Shown: positions 1 through 12,561, counted from the stretch's first letter. The stretch is 64,000 bases of DNA from Heterodera schachtii (GCA_023374025.1 SIJG01000001.1:5254828-5318827), one strand, 5' to 3'. Program-made: numbers and translations. The notes: generated from the sequence alone by a model not told the origin.

Positions 1-2034
1 CAATTTTTGGCGTAAGAATTTATTCGGGAAAATGACCCTAAAAAGTGGAAAGAAAAGCACAAGCATAAGCAGAGGAGCAGCACAACACAGCGGAGAGAAA
101 GGGAAAAAAGGGAGGGAAAAGGGGGGGGAAAGGTAATTGACTTGGCTTATTGGCGTGACCGTCGCCGGAGGGCAATTGTCGGGCGAAGGACGCAAAGGGC
201 GGGGGAGGCGAAGAGACACGGGAAGAGAGAGTGGGAGGAGGGGGGGGGGGGGACGAGAATAATCGGTGGAAGAAAAAAGGGGAGAGGGACAGTGATCAGA
301 AAGAGTGATCAGAAAGGAGTTAAAATGGTCAGAAAGGGGAAGGAAAATCACTAATGAGGGACCAGAAAGACCGACCAAAAAAAGAGTGATAAAAAGGGAG
401 AATCACAATTAGGCAATAATCGAAACAAATGATGAGGAAATGCAATTGATCACGCCTGCAAAAGTCCCCTGTTGGACAAAATCGGCTCAATTTTGGGCTT
501 TTTCGGCTTTTCGGCACCCGTCCCCCCCCCCCCCCCCCAGGGCAAAAACAGGACTTTTGGGAGAAACGCAGCAGATGATTTTGAACATAAGCTTATTGAG
601 AGCAAATCGGAAGTGAAGAGGGAAAAGCAAAAGAAGGCAAAAAAGGAAAACAAAAAAAGAAAAAAGAAAGAAAGGGAAATCGTAAAATTAAAACCAAAAA
701 TATTAAAAGTGAAAATTAGAAAATTGATTTGCGCTTTCTGCAAGTTGTCAATTCCCTCTCTTTTTATAAATTCATTTTTCTTAAATCACTGCTCGAAAAA
801 GCATTTGGCAACGAATGAATTGGGAAAATGGGGGGGGGGGGAGGGGACGATTTGGCAAATGGTGCAAATGCAATGGAAATGAATTGGAAATGGAGAGAGT
901 GGCTGAATTGGGTGGCGCGTGGGGATGACCGTCTCATTTAGCGAGGGGGGGGGACGCTCTTCCTTGGAATGCCAATGCCATCAATGACATGCTGGAGGAT
1001 GGCACGGCATTTATTAATTAATTAGGGAGGGGGGGGCTAATAAGGGTAATTACTGTCGCGTAATTAGCGACGCATTTGTTGAGAAGAGGGAAATAGACGC
1101 TGCTGATCATCGCAAAGATTAGACCAACGGCTTCTTCCAATGCTTTTTCTTTGGCTTCCCCCCCCCCATTGGCCAATTCGGTGCCTTTCCTTTGGCCAAA
1201 CCTTGGCAATTGGCCCAATGCCTTCCCAATATGTTTTTGCGTGTGTTTGCCCATCACTCGCTGATCCCTCTGTCTATTCCTCATTATCCTCCAACAGAGC
1301 GTAAAAATGGGAAATGAAAGGGGCGGACGGACGGACGGAGAAGGGGCGAATTTGGGGGGGGGGGGGGAAATGACGGACGAAGGCGAAGGCGAAGGCGAAG
1401 TTGGTTTTGGGATTGGGATGGATTTGGGGGGTTTAGGATGGGTTGGCTGTGCCATTGCCATTCCCTCCGTTCCTTCCGCGTGCCATTCTTTGTCCCAATG
1501 CGATGGAGCGCAAACGGACAGAAATTAGCGGAAATAAACGCCAAAATTGGGAAGGAATTGCGCAAAAGGAGAAACAGGGGAAAAATATTTGATCAGAAAA
1601 TGGGAAAAAAAATTAGCAGAGGGAATTAATTCATTTGATAATTTTGCACAATCACTTCTCCCTCACTTTTCTCCCTCACTTTTCTCCTCACTTTTTTTTA
1701 CTTATTTTTTATTTTTATTTTGCCATTTCACCCCTGTGCCCTCCTCTTCCTCCCTTTTCACCAAATGCCCAAATTTCGCGCGATGTCGTGGAAGTGCACT
1801 TACATAAATGGCAAAATAAGTCATTTTGCCCGAAGCAACCTTTCCTTTTCCATGCCCTCCATCAGAGAAGGGGTGGGGGAATCACCGCGGGGGACAACGG
1901 ACAAATTGGACGAATATGATGAAGATGAAGATGAAGATTGAAGAATGGATGGAGATGATGTAGCATATGGATATGGATGATGATGTGTGATGGTGGTAGT
2001 GAAAGTGAGGAAAAACATCCCCAAATTGGGACAC
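1..2034. other. Gene-poor DNA, homopolymer-rich
   Basis: No exon chain can be supported here. The stretch holds G or C homopolymers of 8-14 bases (near 240, 520, 830, 945, 1350), A/G-rich stretches and a short GAT/GAA-rich stretch near 1915-1990. The open frames over the homopolymers are low-complexity (Pro-, Gly- or Lys-rich) on both strands and lack splice signals that join them. Unlabelled exons of a gene extending beyond the left edge cannot be excluded. Confidence 0.6.
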
Positions 2035-2165
2035 CCTTCGGACTGATTCGTCCGCGGGCATTTGAGTGGTGCCCTCGGGCAATTCATTACCGTACCCATC
2101 AAATGCGCCCATTTGTTTCAATTGGCGCATTTGCGGGCATTCATCAGTGACAAACAAATGTTTCC
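2035..2165 (-). CDS. Possible isolated coding exon, unknown gene
   Basis: A 131-base open segment on the minus strand reads like normal globular protein, with mixed composition, two Cys/Met-rich turns and no homopolymer. It is bounded by a TTTAAAG acceptor-like site and an AGG|GTGTCC donor-like site. I found no neighbouring exon that continues it and recognise no family. It could be one exon of a gene whose other exons I failed to join, a relic, or chance. Treat it as a prompt for RNA evidence, not as a gene. Confidence 0.2.
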
Positions 2166-4044
2166 CTTTAAAATGGCGCCCAGGGCACAGCCTACCGTAA
2201 TAACCAACGGCCATTGTTGGCATAATTTTGTGCCATTAAAATATTTAAAAATGATCGCTTCTCTCAAAGGAATTAATGTTTCTGCTATTTTCTCACTTTG
2301 CTACCGTATTCATTGCTTTACGGTGGGCCCATTAATTGTCGGAGAATTTCCAAAAATAATTAGCCGAAGGCTGGCAACAATGAATGTGCTGCTGTGTTGG
2401 GGGAGTGAAAATGGAAATTTCCGCCGATTGTCCCCCAATTTTCCCGCATTTGGGCGGTCCCCATTTACTGTTTTGTTTTTTGTTTCCCTCGGCCACTGTT
2501 TTATTGTGTGTTCCATGCTATGGTTGGGATGGTTGGGATGGGCTGATATGGACAGTCCCCCCCCCCCCGGGGGTGTCCCCGAGTCTCTCCCCCGGGGGTC
2601 TGTCCCACAATTCCCCCCCCCCCCTCTATTTACTCACCCCCCCCCCCCTCATTATCGCCCATTAGTGTTTGTCTCTGTGCAAATATTCCCCTCCAGAAAC
2701 ACAACAAAAAGATGCTGCAAATTTGCCGATTGAATGAAATTTTTTTTCCAAAATTGGCTTAAAATTTGATTTCAGGAAATTGGCGACAAATTTGGACAAA
2801 TTAAAACAAAACAAAAAAATGGACACAAAGAGAAAAAATAAAGGAAAAGAAAAGTGGAGGAAAGAAGCGATGAGAAGAGGGGAAGGAAAGATTTGTTTGT
2901 TTTGAGGGAATTTGCATCAGCTGAACCAACCAACTCTTTCTTTGGCCTGCAAATGCGGGGATTATCCCCGGAAGGAAATTTTTGTTTTGTTTTTTTGGCA
3001 TTGTGAACAATTGGAGAAGCAGACAGTGAAAACAGCATTAAAAATCCGAGAAATCACTTCCAAAAATAATGCATTGTGTACAAATCGATGGCACGCAGCG
3101 CGGGGGCGCGGATAATTCCCCCGGGGGACACAGTCAAAAATGGCAAATGAAATTGGCATATCGAAACACTGATTGATGAAACACAGAAATGAGGGGGGGG
3201 GGGAGGAAGGGGCAAAGGGAAAAGGGCGCTAATTAACCAATTAATTATGAGATTTATAAAAAATAATTAAAATTTATTGGAATTTCAAATGCCGAACGGC
3301 AAAGACAAAAGAAATAATATAAAAAACAACACAATACGATTGAGTTTCTTGCGTATTTATGTAGACCCGCATGGTCAATTATTTAAAATTGCGTTTTTGG
3401 CCGTTCGATTTCGCCGGTGGTTTAAAATGTGCGGGGGGGGGGGCGGCTAATGAGACAAATTAGTCGAGTCGTGTCCCCTCCGTCCGCCGCTTCTCTCCTG
3501 CTTCTCCTCTTCCTCCCGCTTTGCTTTTTCTCCCCCCCCCCCATTTGCAGAAGTCCGTTCTCGTCCACTACGCCCCCCCCCCCCCTCCGCCCATTATTTG
3601 CACTCCCCGGATGAAGATGGGCTCGCTCATCTTCGCCCCGCCGCGCTTCGTCTTCGCTTGTCGTCCCCCGCGGCGATCCTCGCGATTCCTTCCCCCTCCC
3701 CTTTTCCCCCTCCCCCTCTCCCCTCAAGACCAGAAATAGCCACCGTCCGTCCCTTTGGCCACAAAAAGCGACTCTCCTCCCCTCCCGCGCCCCTTCTCTT
3801 CTGCGGTGGACAAGATGGACAAACACAAAAACAGCAGAACAGAAACCTCACAACTTTTGGGGAAATTACGAAAAGAAAGTGGCGAGAAGTGAGCGAAAAG
3901 GGGGGGGGGACGGGGAGGGGAGGGGACAGTCTGTCAAAAGATTGGAAGAAATCGGAGGGGAGGGGGAGAAACACGACAAAACAATGAATGGCACACCGAT
4001 CAGTGATCGGCAGAGGGATGGACCAGAGAAGAAATTTACCAAAA

Positions 4045-4047
<3 letters not shown>

Positions 4048-4131
<84 letters not shown>
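4048..4131. repeat. (GA)n microsatellite
   Basis: An essentially uninterrupted GA dinucleotide array of about 84 bp. It creates Arg-Glu or Ser-Leu open frames on both strands, which I do not regard as coding. Confidence 0.95.
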
Positions 4132-4134
<3 letters not shown>

Positions 4135-5903
4135 CAGAAGGGGTGAGAGCGATGGGTGGGATGTGAGAAGAATTTAAAAAAAAACGGAACTCGATTCTCG
4201 ACTTTTCGTGAGGCAACGATCCCCTGGGCGGCATACCGAAACGTTTTCTTCGCTAATTGAAGTGGGGCCTCGTAAAAACTGTGGGTGATAAATTGATTAC
4301 CAAACACTAATTATCACCTCATTATCGCCCTTTTACTATTTTTATCGCTTTTTTTCCCTGCCCATCGGCTGAAAAACATAAAATGTCTAATCGAACAAAA
4401 GCAAAACACAAAACAAAAACAAACTCATAATATGATAATAATAGGAAGAAGAAGTGAAATTCGTACGATGGCATTGCCAAATGATTTTTTATTTTGCCCC
4501 CGTGGGAGGGAAAGGGTCACTCATTCATTGCCTTTCCCCGCAGGGCCATTTTTGGGCAAAAATAAACAAAAAAAAGCGACTTTTTGGAGGTGCGAAGAGC
4601 GAAACTTTGCGCAATTCAATACTAATGACCTAAGGAGGAGAAGAAGAAACAGAAGGAATAAACTTACAATTAGCATAAATTAAAAAATAATAAATTTATG
4701 GAAAATTTAAAAGAAAGACGGAGAGAATACGGTGGAAAAAAGAGAAGAGAAAAGAAGCGGCACTTAAAAGAACAAAAATTCAAAGTTTGAACCATCTTTT
4801 TTCTCTGGGGGAGCAAAAATTATGGGGGAAAAGCGTAAAATAAAAAGCGAAAAAAGGACGCGGAAATGGCGGAAGGATTTGTTGAATTTTGGAGGCAATA
4901 AAAAGGCACGAGCGCGAATTTGGGGGTGGGAAATGTGTGAAATTTCTCGGAGGCCTCCCCGCCCCCGGGGGCCAATTGGGCGTTGTCCCCCGGGGGGACG
5001 GACGGATGTCCGCACGATTTGAACGACGACAACGACGACGGTTTGCATCAAATTAACAATTTTATGCGGTGGGAATCGCGGGAATTTGTGAATTTAAAAA
5101 GGGCGGACAATGGGAGAAAAAGCGAAGAAAAATGGGGGAAAATGGGGGGAAATGGGGGGGGGGGAGGAAATTTGCAAGAAGAGATTGGGGGAAAGGGAAG
5201 TGATTGGGTGGTCGGAAGGAGAAGAAGTGGCAAATCTAAGCAAACCAATGGAATTAGAAAATGAATTTCATTTTAATTTTAAAAAAATGTCAATTTATGG
5301 GGAATTTTCAAAAGGGGAAGAAAGTGCCCGAGGCAAAACGCAAAGGGCGCCCATTCTCAGCGGGATTCTGTCAGATGCGCACCAAATTTGGCATTTGGGG
5401 GAGAGAGTGTCAAATTGATTTAATTGAGTCCGTCTCCAATTTTCGCGCCCGGAGATAAATTTTTGGGCAAAAAGCACAAACTTTGCATATGAAAATGAGT
5501 CGGCACGAGGACAAAAGGCCAAAAAAAAAGAAAAAGAACCATTCACTGATCAGAAGAAAAGATAAAAAGCGATGGAAAAAGCGAAGGAAAGGGCACAATG
5601 CCAAACAAAAAAGCAAAACAAACGAAACAATTCAAAACACAATTGGACAGACATTAAGGGATTTTAGGTATTTTTCGTTCCCTTTTAAATTTTCGGACTA
5701 AAAATCGTACAGTTTTTGTTTTGTTTTGTTTTGCTTTCTTTCGCTTTTCGTCCTTTTTTTTTAATTTATTTTCCGCTTTTTTTCTTTTGTTTTCACAGCT
5801 TTCGCCTGAAAAATAAAAATTGTGCGCGGAGTTTTTTTTTTTTTTATTTGGTAAATTGGGAATTTTGCGAAATATTTGAGAATATTTAAGCATTGATCGG
5901 CCT

Positions 5904-5932
5904 TTCGTTCGTTCGTTCGTTCGTTCGTTCTT
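5904..5932. repeat. (TTCG)n microsatellite
   Basis: Six to seven tandem TTCG units in an A/T-rich intergenic stretch. Confidence 0.85.
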
Positions 5933-6257
5933 TCGTTTTGCATTTGCATTTCTTTCTCCGTTCGCTGTTTCTATTCACTGATTTTTTCGACAACTTTTGC
6001 CCATTTCCTCGGCAATATTTTTTGGTTTCTTTTCGCGCTTTTCCCTTCCTTTGACCACCGATAAATCAGCAGACGGACGCGAAGAACAGCACAAATTGAT
6101 GAGTTTTTGTGGGATTATTTTTGGGGAGAAATTTCAGAACAAAAATTTAATCTTTTCAAAATTTTTTAATAAAAAAATTTTAATATGCCATTTATGAAAA
6201 CTGGACAATCAAATTTATATTCCCCTGGGACTGATTGCTCTCTCTCTGTCCTTGATT

Positions 6258-6308
6258 GATCATTTGGTGCCTGATCAGACCATGTCCGATCATTTGGTGC
6301 CTGATCAG
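6258..6308. repeat. 21-bp unit duplicated in tandem with 30-bp period
   Basis: Two identical 21-base units start at 6258 and 6288. Each contains GATCATTTGGTGCC followed by TGATCAG. A third, partial TGATC follows. The TGATCAG core recurs at many places in the window, including intergenic DNA around 54.5 and 61.9 kb. Confidence 0.8.
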
Positions 6309-7227
6309 GTCGTGCCTGATCTCAAAAGCAGTGACCGATCACCGTCAAATTCGCTTTCATTTCGCCATTTCTTCTGTTTTTCCGTCCATTCATTCATTAA
6401 ACATTCATTCATCCTCCCCCCCCCCCCTCCTCCTCTTCTGTCATTCGTCCGTTTCCGCCTCCAATTGCCCATTAATTCTTCTTCTTCCCCCTCCTCTTCC
6501 TTTTGTCGTTTCTTTCGTCTCTCATTTATTTTCTCCCATTCCCCCTGGGGAATGTTGTGAATTTGTGAATTTTGCCGACGGCGCCTTTCACCGGCCAAAA
6601 TTTCCGATTCAATGGAAATGGAAATTCGCCCCGGGGCGGGGAACGGTCCGCCGGGGACGGGGAAAGGTTTTATGGGCCGACGGCGGCGGAATTTGCTATG
6701 CGCAGAGCCATTTGTGAAGGAAGCATCAGAGGGAAACGCCGTCGGCGTTGTCAAATGCCACCCGCGCGACGAATAAATTGACGAATTTGGAGGGACAAAA
6801 GCCAAAAAAAAAAGTGGGAGGGGAATATTTGGCAATTCCGCTCACTAATTTTGAAAATGAAACAAAACCAACCCAAAAAATGGAAAAATTTTGAAGGATT
6901 GAGCCCAATGAATGCCAATTCTCCCCACCCCCCCCCGAAATGCCAATGTCCGCTTCTTCTGATTTTATTTTCTTTTTCGTCATAAAATTCTTTGCCAAAC
7001 CATCACAACTTTTCGGGTGATATCACAAAATAACAAATGAATAATTAGGTTAATGAATTAACTTATTTTGTTATTACAATTTGTCCTCAAAATGGTCGCA
7101 TCGGAGGGGCGCCACAAATTCCGTCACAATCCCTGAAAATGCGACAGATAAAGAAAATCATTGATCCGGCACTATTTCAAAAATAATTAATTAATAATTT
7201 TTAATTTTGCATAAATTAACAAAATAA

Positions 7228-10200
7228 TTAGTGAATTAATAAATGCCTTTTGGCCGCCATTTGCGCGTTAATTTGGCCATTGCTGCGAATGAACGGAAGG
7301 GAGAAGCAAACACTGCGAATGATGAGAAGGAGCAGAAACAGAAGCGGAGGGAAGAGGAAAAGCAGAGGGAAAAGGACAGCCGAACTCGGCCCTGGGGAAA
7401 TGCCAAAGGATGAAAATTCAAATGATGCCATTGAATCCGACGATTGCCATGATCTCACCCCCCCCCCCCCCCAAGCGATCACATATTTTGCTGATATTCT
7501 GTCCGCTTCCACTCACTTTAATGGCTCCGCTGAGATCATTTTGTCCGTTTTGTCCGCGGGTGCCTCCGGCACCGCCGCCGCGTCTTCGCCGAGTCCAGCG
7601 GCAAAGGTGCGGACACGTTGAGGTTGAGGACTGAGGACGGGCGTCGCCGTACTGCTCCCGACGGGGCTCCACCCATCGGAGGAGGAAATGCCAAAGGAAT
7701 GCCCCTAAAATATGGGGAAAAGGACAGTTATACCGTAGGAACGAAGGGTACGGTAGCATCAATACAAACAAATGAAAGTCCGTTAGTTTTTTACCTGTCG
7801 ATTTTCATGGAAAATATCGCCGAACATTTCGAAGAACAAAGGGTCGGTTGGACGAGAAGAAGCGGTGGGAAAAGTGTGTACCTTTTGGATGAATTTTCAA
7901 AAAAAAAAATTGGGACATTTGGCCAAACCATTCGAATATTTTCAATTAAATCGCGGGAAAGAAGCTGAAAAAGGAAAAGCGAAGTCAAACCAAAATTAAT
8001 TTGAAGGGTAACATGTGATTTCGTCAGTGATAATAATCATTTTTTACGAAAAACATTTAAAATTAAAATTCGTTCGATATTTAAATGCAAAATGAAATTA
8101 TTTGCTCGGTTGTCAACCGAAATATGGGCCGGTCATTTGCATATCAAATCACTCACTGACGAAATCACCGGGAACCATTTGGAAGGCCCACCCCCAAAAT
8201 GACCATTAGCTTTGGCAAAATATGAAGCAATTTTGCGAAGCGCAGCGCCGCGTCGGAGGGAAGGGACGCGGAACAAAACGGAGGCAATCTCTGGGGAGAA
8301 TGCTAAAAGGGAAAAAAGGAAGAAATTAGGGGAAAATAATTGAGAAAATGGCAACTAATTAAAAAGGCAAATTAATGGACGATAATTAAGGAAATGGTAA
8401 TTAATGAGGCAAAAGAAAAACAAAGAGAGAATAATGAAGAGAATGTGATAATTAATTAACCAAAAATAATTAAAAATAAATGAGGAATTAATTTAAAAAA
8501 AGAGTTTCAATTGATTCTTAATTTATTGTTGTGATTTGTTTCACATTGTAAAGTGCCGAGTGCACATTGTCCCTGAGGCGTTCCACAAAATTTTGCCCGG
8601 AGACGGACAGCAAATTGCCCCGGGGGGCGGCGGGGCTCCGCTGGCCCTCCAAATCGCCAATTCCGTTGGAATCCATGGCCAAAACAATGATCAGCTGAGA
8701 TAAAAGGAAGTTGGAAGAAAGTCAAAGGAAACTAAGGGCCAAAACAGCACACTTTGACCATGACGAATTCCTCCTGGTCCAAGGAAAGTTCGGTGAGAAC
8801 GCGGACCAACGAATTGACGCAACGGGAGACAATTTGTTGGCTGAGGAAACTGTGAGAAATTCGAAAGTGCGAAGAAAAACAAAACGCCAAAGACGGACCC
8901 ATTGGGCACAATCTCCTCATTGGCACAGACCGTCAGCCCGGTGGGCAAACACAGCAAATTTTGAGTGTCTTTTGTGGTGAAAGAAGTGCCTGGAATGATC
9001 GGAGAGGTCAAAAATTATCAATGTTAATTAGTCGGCTAATAATTAATTATTTAATTGCCTGCGGCAATGTCAAACAAAGCCAACGGAGCAAAGCAATGGC
9101 GGAGGAGAGTAATCTGAAAAGGGAAGCATTGCTCATTTGTTAAATAAATTCAGAAATTAGCAAGGGATGGAAATGACAAAAAAATCTGTATTTTTGGGTT
9201 ACAAAAACCCGAGTACCGTATTTTTGGGGGGTTTGGGGACTGACTTTGTCGTGGTCACTCAGCCACTCTTTCGTTTCGTTCGTTTTCTTCTCTTCCGTCG
9301 TCCCAAGCACAAATTTGGTCTCCAGCAAAGACAATTCTCTGATGTAATCGACCGCCTCAAAATGCCATTTCAAAAAAATGCTTTCTTTGCCGTGCCGTGC
9401 CCACCTTCGCCAGCGTACGGTACTTACAGAACTCCAATTCGTCTTCTGTGATGCGACGCAACCGGATACAGTAATTCACCTAAATATTCATTTTCATTTT
9501 GCCGGGGATACAGTGGAAAACTGTGTACAGTACACTCGCCTGTGTTCGGAAACGGTCCAAAATTTCGGGGCACAAAAACAGCGACTCCAACCGAAGTTGG
9601 CCCTTTGGCGCTTCGTTCTCACTGAAGTCGGCCACCTGAAAACCAAATTTAATTTAAAATTTCCATTTTCATTTTCTCACTTCGTTAATATTCGTCTCAA
9701 TTTCGACCAATTTGCGTACTAATTGTTTGCACAGTTCGGCTCCAATCTTTGGTTGAATTAATCAAATTTATTTTCAAATTTTTTGGTGTTTTTTGGCACT
9801 TTTCCATTCTCGGCATTTGGCTGGAATGAATGTGCAGCGACCATCGGCTGACTTTGAATGTTTGGCCCATTTTTGAGGTGTTCTGCCGGCGGGGGAAGTC
9901 GCTGCTGATGGCACAACGGACAATGCAAATGAGAGGAGGAAAGAGCTGAAAAAGGGAAAAAAGTGACAAATAACAGCAGAGATTGGCTGAACGGACCCCG
10001 GGGCATTCAAAGTTTGTGCCGATAAGTTGAAAAAATGCCGGAATGGCCAGGAAATTCTGTCAATTTGTCTTTCAGCTAAACTTAAACCGTACTATCCAAC
10101 TACCATACCACTCTCCCTGTAACATCCTATCTCTCCCACGTACCGTCACTTTTCTCCCATTTCCGCTTCAGTCCCTCCGCCTCTTTGGTGCCCTTTAGGC

Positions 10201-10824
10201 ATTGCTCCAAAATGGCAATTTGCTTCGTCACATTGTCCGCTCCTTCTTTCGGCATTCGTACTGATTCCGGCTGCATTCCGGCCTTAAATAGTCCCCAATT
10301 AATTAATTGGTTAATTAATTGCCCTTGCGCATTTTGCCTTTAGGCATCGCTGAAGCCGACAAAAGCGGCACGAATTGCGATGGTTTGGGTTTATTATGTC
10401 GCATTGGCCGTCTCCACGACAAATGTACCTTAAAAGGAACATTGGCGAAAATGCCATCTCAGTCACAAACAACTTCATTTTGTTTTTGATGGATCGCCAG
10501 AAGAAACATTTGCAGCCATGGCACGCGGCAACGCCATAATAACTTTATTTTTTGAGGGGGGGGGGGTTAACGGTTTTAATGGTTTTTTGACTGTTTTCTC
10601 TAATTTTACTGGTGATTGCACGCCCGATCACCGCAAACGACGCACTGAAAATCGCAAATTAACTGTCTAAATGTTCCCGAAATGCCCACATTTTCGCAGT
10701 GCGCTGCTGCCCCTCCGTCCGTCGCCCATTTGCGACTTCGGTGGCCCTGCGGAGGCGGCGGCGCTTTGTCCGCCGCTTTTGCCGAATTTCGCTGGTCACT
10801 GCACGGAGCGGCACCCGAGGCCAT
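7228..10824 (-). CDS. Nuclear hormone receptor, nematode-type (DBD + LBD)
   Basis: A ligand-dependent transcription factor of about 592 residues. I traced 17 exons: 10690-10824, 10610-10644, 10474-10542, 10428-10338, 10282-10144, 9945-9800, 9746-9681, 9635-9540, 9479-9405, 9355-9259, 8989-8899, 8849-8753, 8694-8545, 8288-8157, 7881-7795, 7704-7517 and 7312-7228; all junctions keep frame. The DNA-binding domain follows a 45-residue leader. Finger 1 has CVVCGD and the P-box helix CHGCKCFFWRS; finger 2 has YICRGDGQCDI and RNSCRFCRLQRCLKAGM. The ligand-binding domain shows LDQEEFVMVK, FRVPSLRR and a terminal DPLFFEMFGDI like an AF-2 helix, then a tail of about 90 residues. Introns after 10338 and 9540 begin with GC. 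The unusual P-box suggests a nematode supplementary NHR; the exact subfamily is unresolved. The last acceptor could instead be at 7282. Confidence 0.85.
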
Positions 10825-10996
10825 TTTCAAATTTAAGTGGACGAAAGTAAGAAAAGTTAAGTCTGCTAATTAGGACTGCAATTTTTATACTTTACCATGA
10901 ATTTGTAATAATTGGGGAAAGTCCCAAGGAGGAGGGAAGGGATGAGTCACTCTTTCACTTCCGTTCATTAAAACAATTAATTGGACTGTGCGAAGC

Positions 10997-11052
10997 AGAG
11001 AAGATCAAATTGACTGGTTAGACGCAGCTACTAAGGATGCGGTCATGAAAAG
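10997..11052 (+). pseudogene. Isolated neprilysin (M13 peptidase)-like exon
   Basis: A short frame reads DQIDWLDAATKDAVMKR and ends at an AAAG|GTGCGT donor. The pattern W-x-D-A-x-T-K is typical of the M13 metallopeptidase segment that precedes the catalytic domain. I found no HExxH exon or any other M13 exon within several kb on this strand, so it looks like a relic or transposed exon. Short length makes a chance match possible. Confidence 0.35.
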
Positions 11053-11919
11053 GTGCGTTTGGATGATCAATGATGCCGTTGGGATGAGGGGGGGGGGGGG
11101 TGATCAATCGTGGCGAGTGATCGCTCCGAGTGATCACTCCCCCCCCCCTCTCTCTACCCCCCCCCCCATTCATTCGCTCTTTTTTGGGCAGCTTTTCCGA
11201 AAGTTTTTATTTGTTCGTCTGTGCGAGACCAAAACCATTCGCCAAATCGATCGAACATCACAATAAAAGAAAATATTTATAAATGGCGACGAAATTTTCG
11301 GGGAAAATGAAAGTAAGGGAATGATTTTGGACTGATTGTCGCTATTGGCGCATTTTGTGGTCGTTTTGAATGGTTTTTAACCAATGAATTTCCATACACT
11401 TTTTAGTAGAACAATAATTTTGTAAACTTTGATATAAAAAATTAAAATGACTAACGAAAAAATAAAATACGATTAAAAACGTTCAATCAAATGGTATTGG
11501 CACGTTTCATTTGGAAGGACTCCCACAAATTATTTATCTATGTAGTTTCACAAAGCATTTTAATAGCATAACAATGCACATATCTTCTATATTTAGAAAT
11601 GGGTTTTTAGTGTCGTCCGACTGCCCCCCCCCGTCCCTTTACCCCCCCCCCCCCCTAATGAGTTGTGTTCGGTTTTTCGTTTGGTTGCGGTTGCCCCCAT
11701 ATCGCCCATAAATACAATAAAAATCGATGGGCCCAACCACCGACAGGCAGCAGCACATAATTATAATTTATGGACGATGGTCGCGCCCTTTACCCCCCCC
11801 CCCCCGGCGTTGCGTTTACCAACTTTCTCCCCTCGGGGGTGATTTAGTCGCCGCCCATTTAAAGAATCGGTGGATGAAAGTGAGCGAAGCGACTGATGGA
11901 CGACGAAAGGCGGAAGGAC

Positions 11920-11924
<5 letters not shown>

Positions 11925-11967
<43 letters not shown>
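11925..11967. repeat. (AG)n microsatellite
   Basis: About 21 uninterrupted AG units upstream of the SLC25A46 start. Confidence 0.9.
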
Positions 11968-12384
11968 AGAGATTGCGGATTGACTGATCTGATCAGAAGC
12001 ATATCATACATTAGATCATTAGTTGTTTGCTTGTCAATGCAACAATGGAATGTGCTGTTGTATCGCATACAAAGAAAGATACAGACAGACTCATGGAATT
12101 TATTTGTTCATATTCTTACGTCAACGAAATAAAATACAATTGAAGCTTGAATAGAGAGAGGTGTTCTAAAATGAACGTTTCCTAAATCCTGCTAATTTGG
12201 ATCATAAATTATAATTTAAAGTGGTGTTAGTTTTTTCGACAGTGGCGCGCCAGAAAATTTATTAGTTCTACATTTGTGAACTGTCTAATTAAAATATAAA
12301 AATGACAAGCACAGGCTCTCATGTACTGTATGACACACCGAGTCAATTTTGGGCTCCCAGTTCAAAAAGTAAAAACTGTGTGTT

Positions 12385-12421
12385 TGGCGAAGTGGTTTGC
12401 AAAGGGCGGAAGTTCGAGTCC
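12385..12421 (+). other. tRNA-like A-box/B-box relic
   Basis: TGGCGAAGTGG matches a tRNA A box and AGTTCGAGTCC (12411-12421) matches a B box, in the right order. The gap between them is about 15 bases, too short for the anticodon arm of a real tRNA. It is best read as a truncated tRNA pseudogene or the head of a tRNA-derived SINE. Confidence 0.4.
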
Positions 12422-12561
12422 GTTGTGCAACAAGAATATTTTATTTATTTTTGTCCAAAAATTTAAAAAATATCGAAAAATATTTCTGAAGGTTTTTGGC
12501 AACCAAATTGGACAAACATGGTAAACTCTTTTATTTAGCAAATCCAATTACAAGTGACCAA

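Larger units (their letters stand above)
2166..7227. other. Intergenic DNA with microsatellites and G/C runs
   Basis: About 5 kb without a supportable gene. It holds G/C runs (2555-2650, 3190, 3430, 3530-3590, 5155, 6415), an AG dinucleotide microsatellite, a TTCG tetranucleotide run and a small tandem duplication around 6258-6308. Several near-perfect CCCCGGGG-centred palindromes occur (about 2570, 2590, 3120, 4990). The sequence lies downstream of the nuclear receptor gene, so its right end probably carries that gene's 3' UTR. Confidence 0.6.
10825..12561. promoter_or_regulatory. Divergent intergenic region, nuclear receptor / SLC25A46
   Basis: The region separates two divergently transcribed genes and should contain both promoters. 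It holds C runs (11140-11170, 11645, 11797), an AG microsatellite, the isolated M13-like exon and a Pol III-box-like relic. No TATA element stands out. Confidence 0.4.

Noticed and set aside
3627..4307. A 226-codon minus-strand frame containing a long Ser-Leu repeat
   Set aside because: The frame exists because the GA microsatellite has no stop codons; its flanks show no coding character.
8518..8544. A stop at 8518 as the end of the nuclear receptor
   Set aside because: A donor at AAT|GTGAAAC splices in frame to exons encoding the rest of the ligand-binding domain and AF-2 helix.
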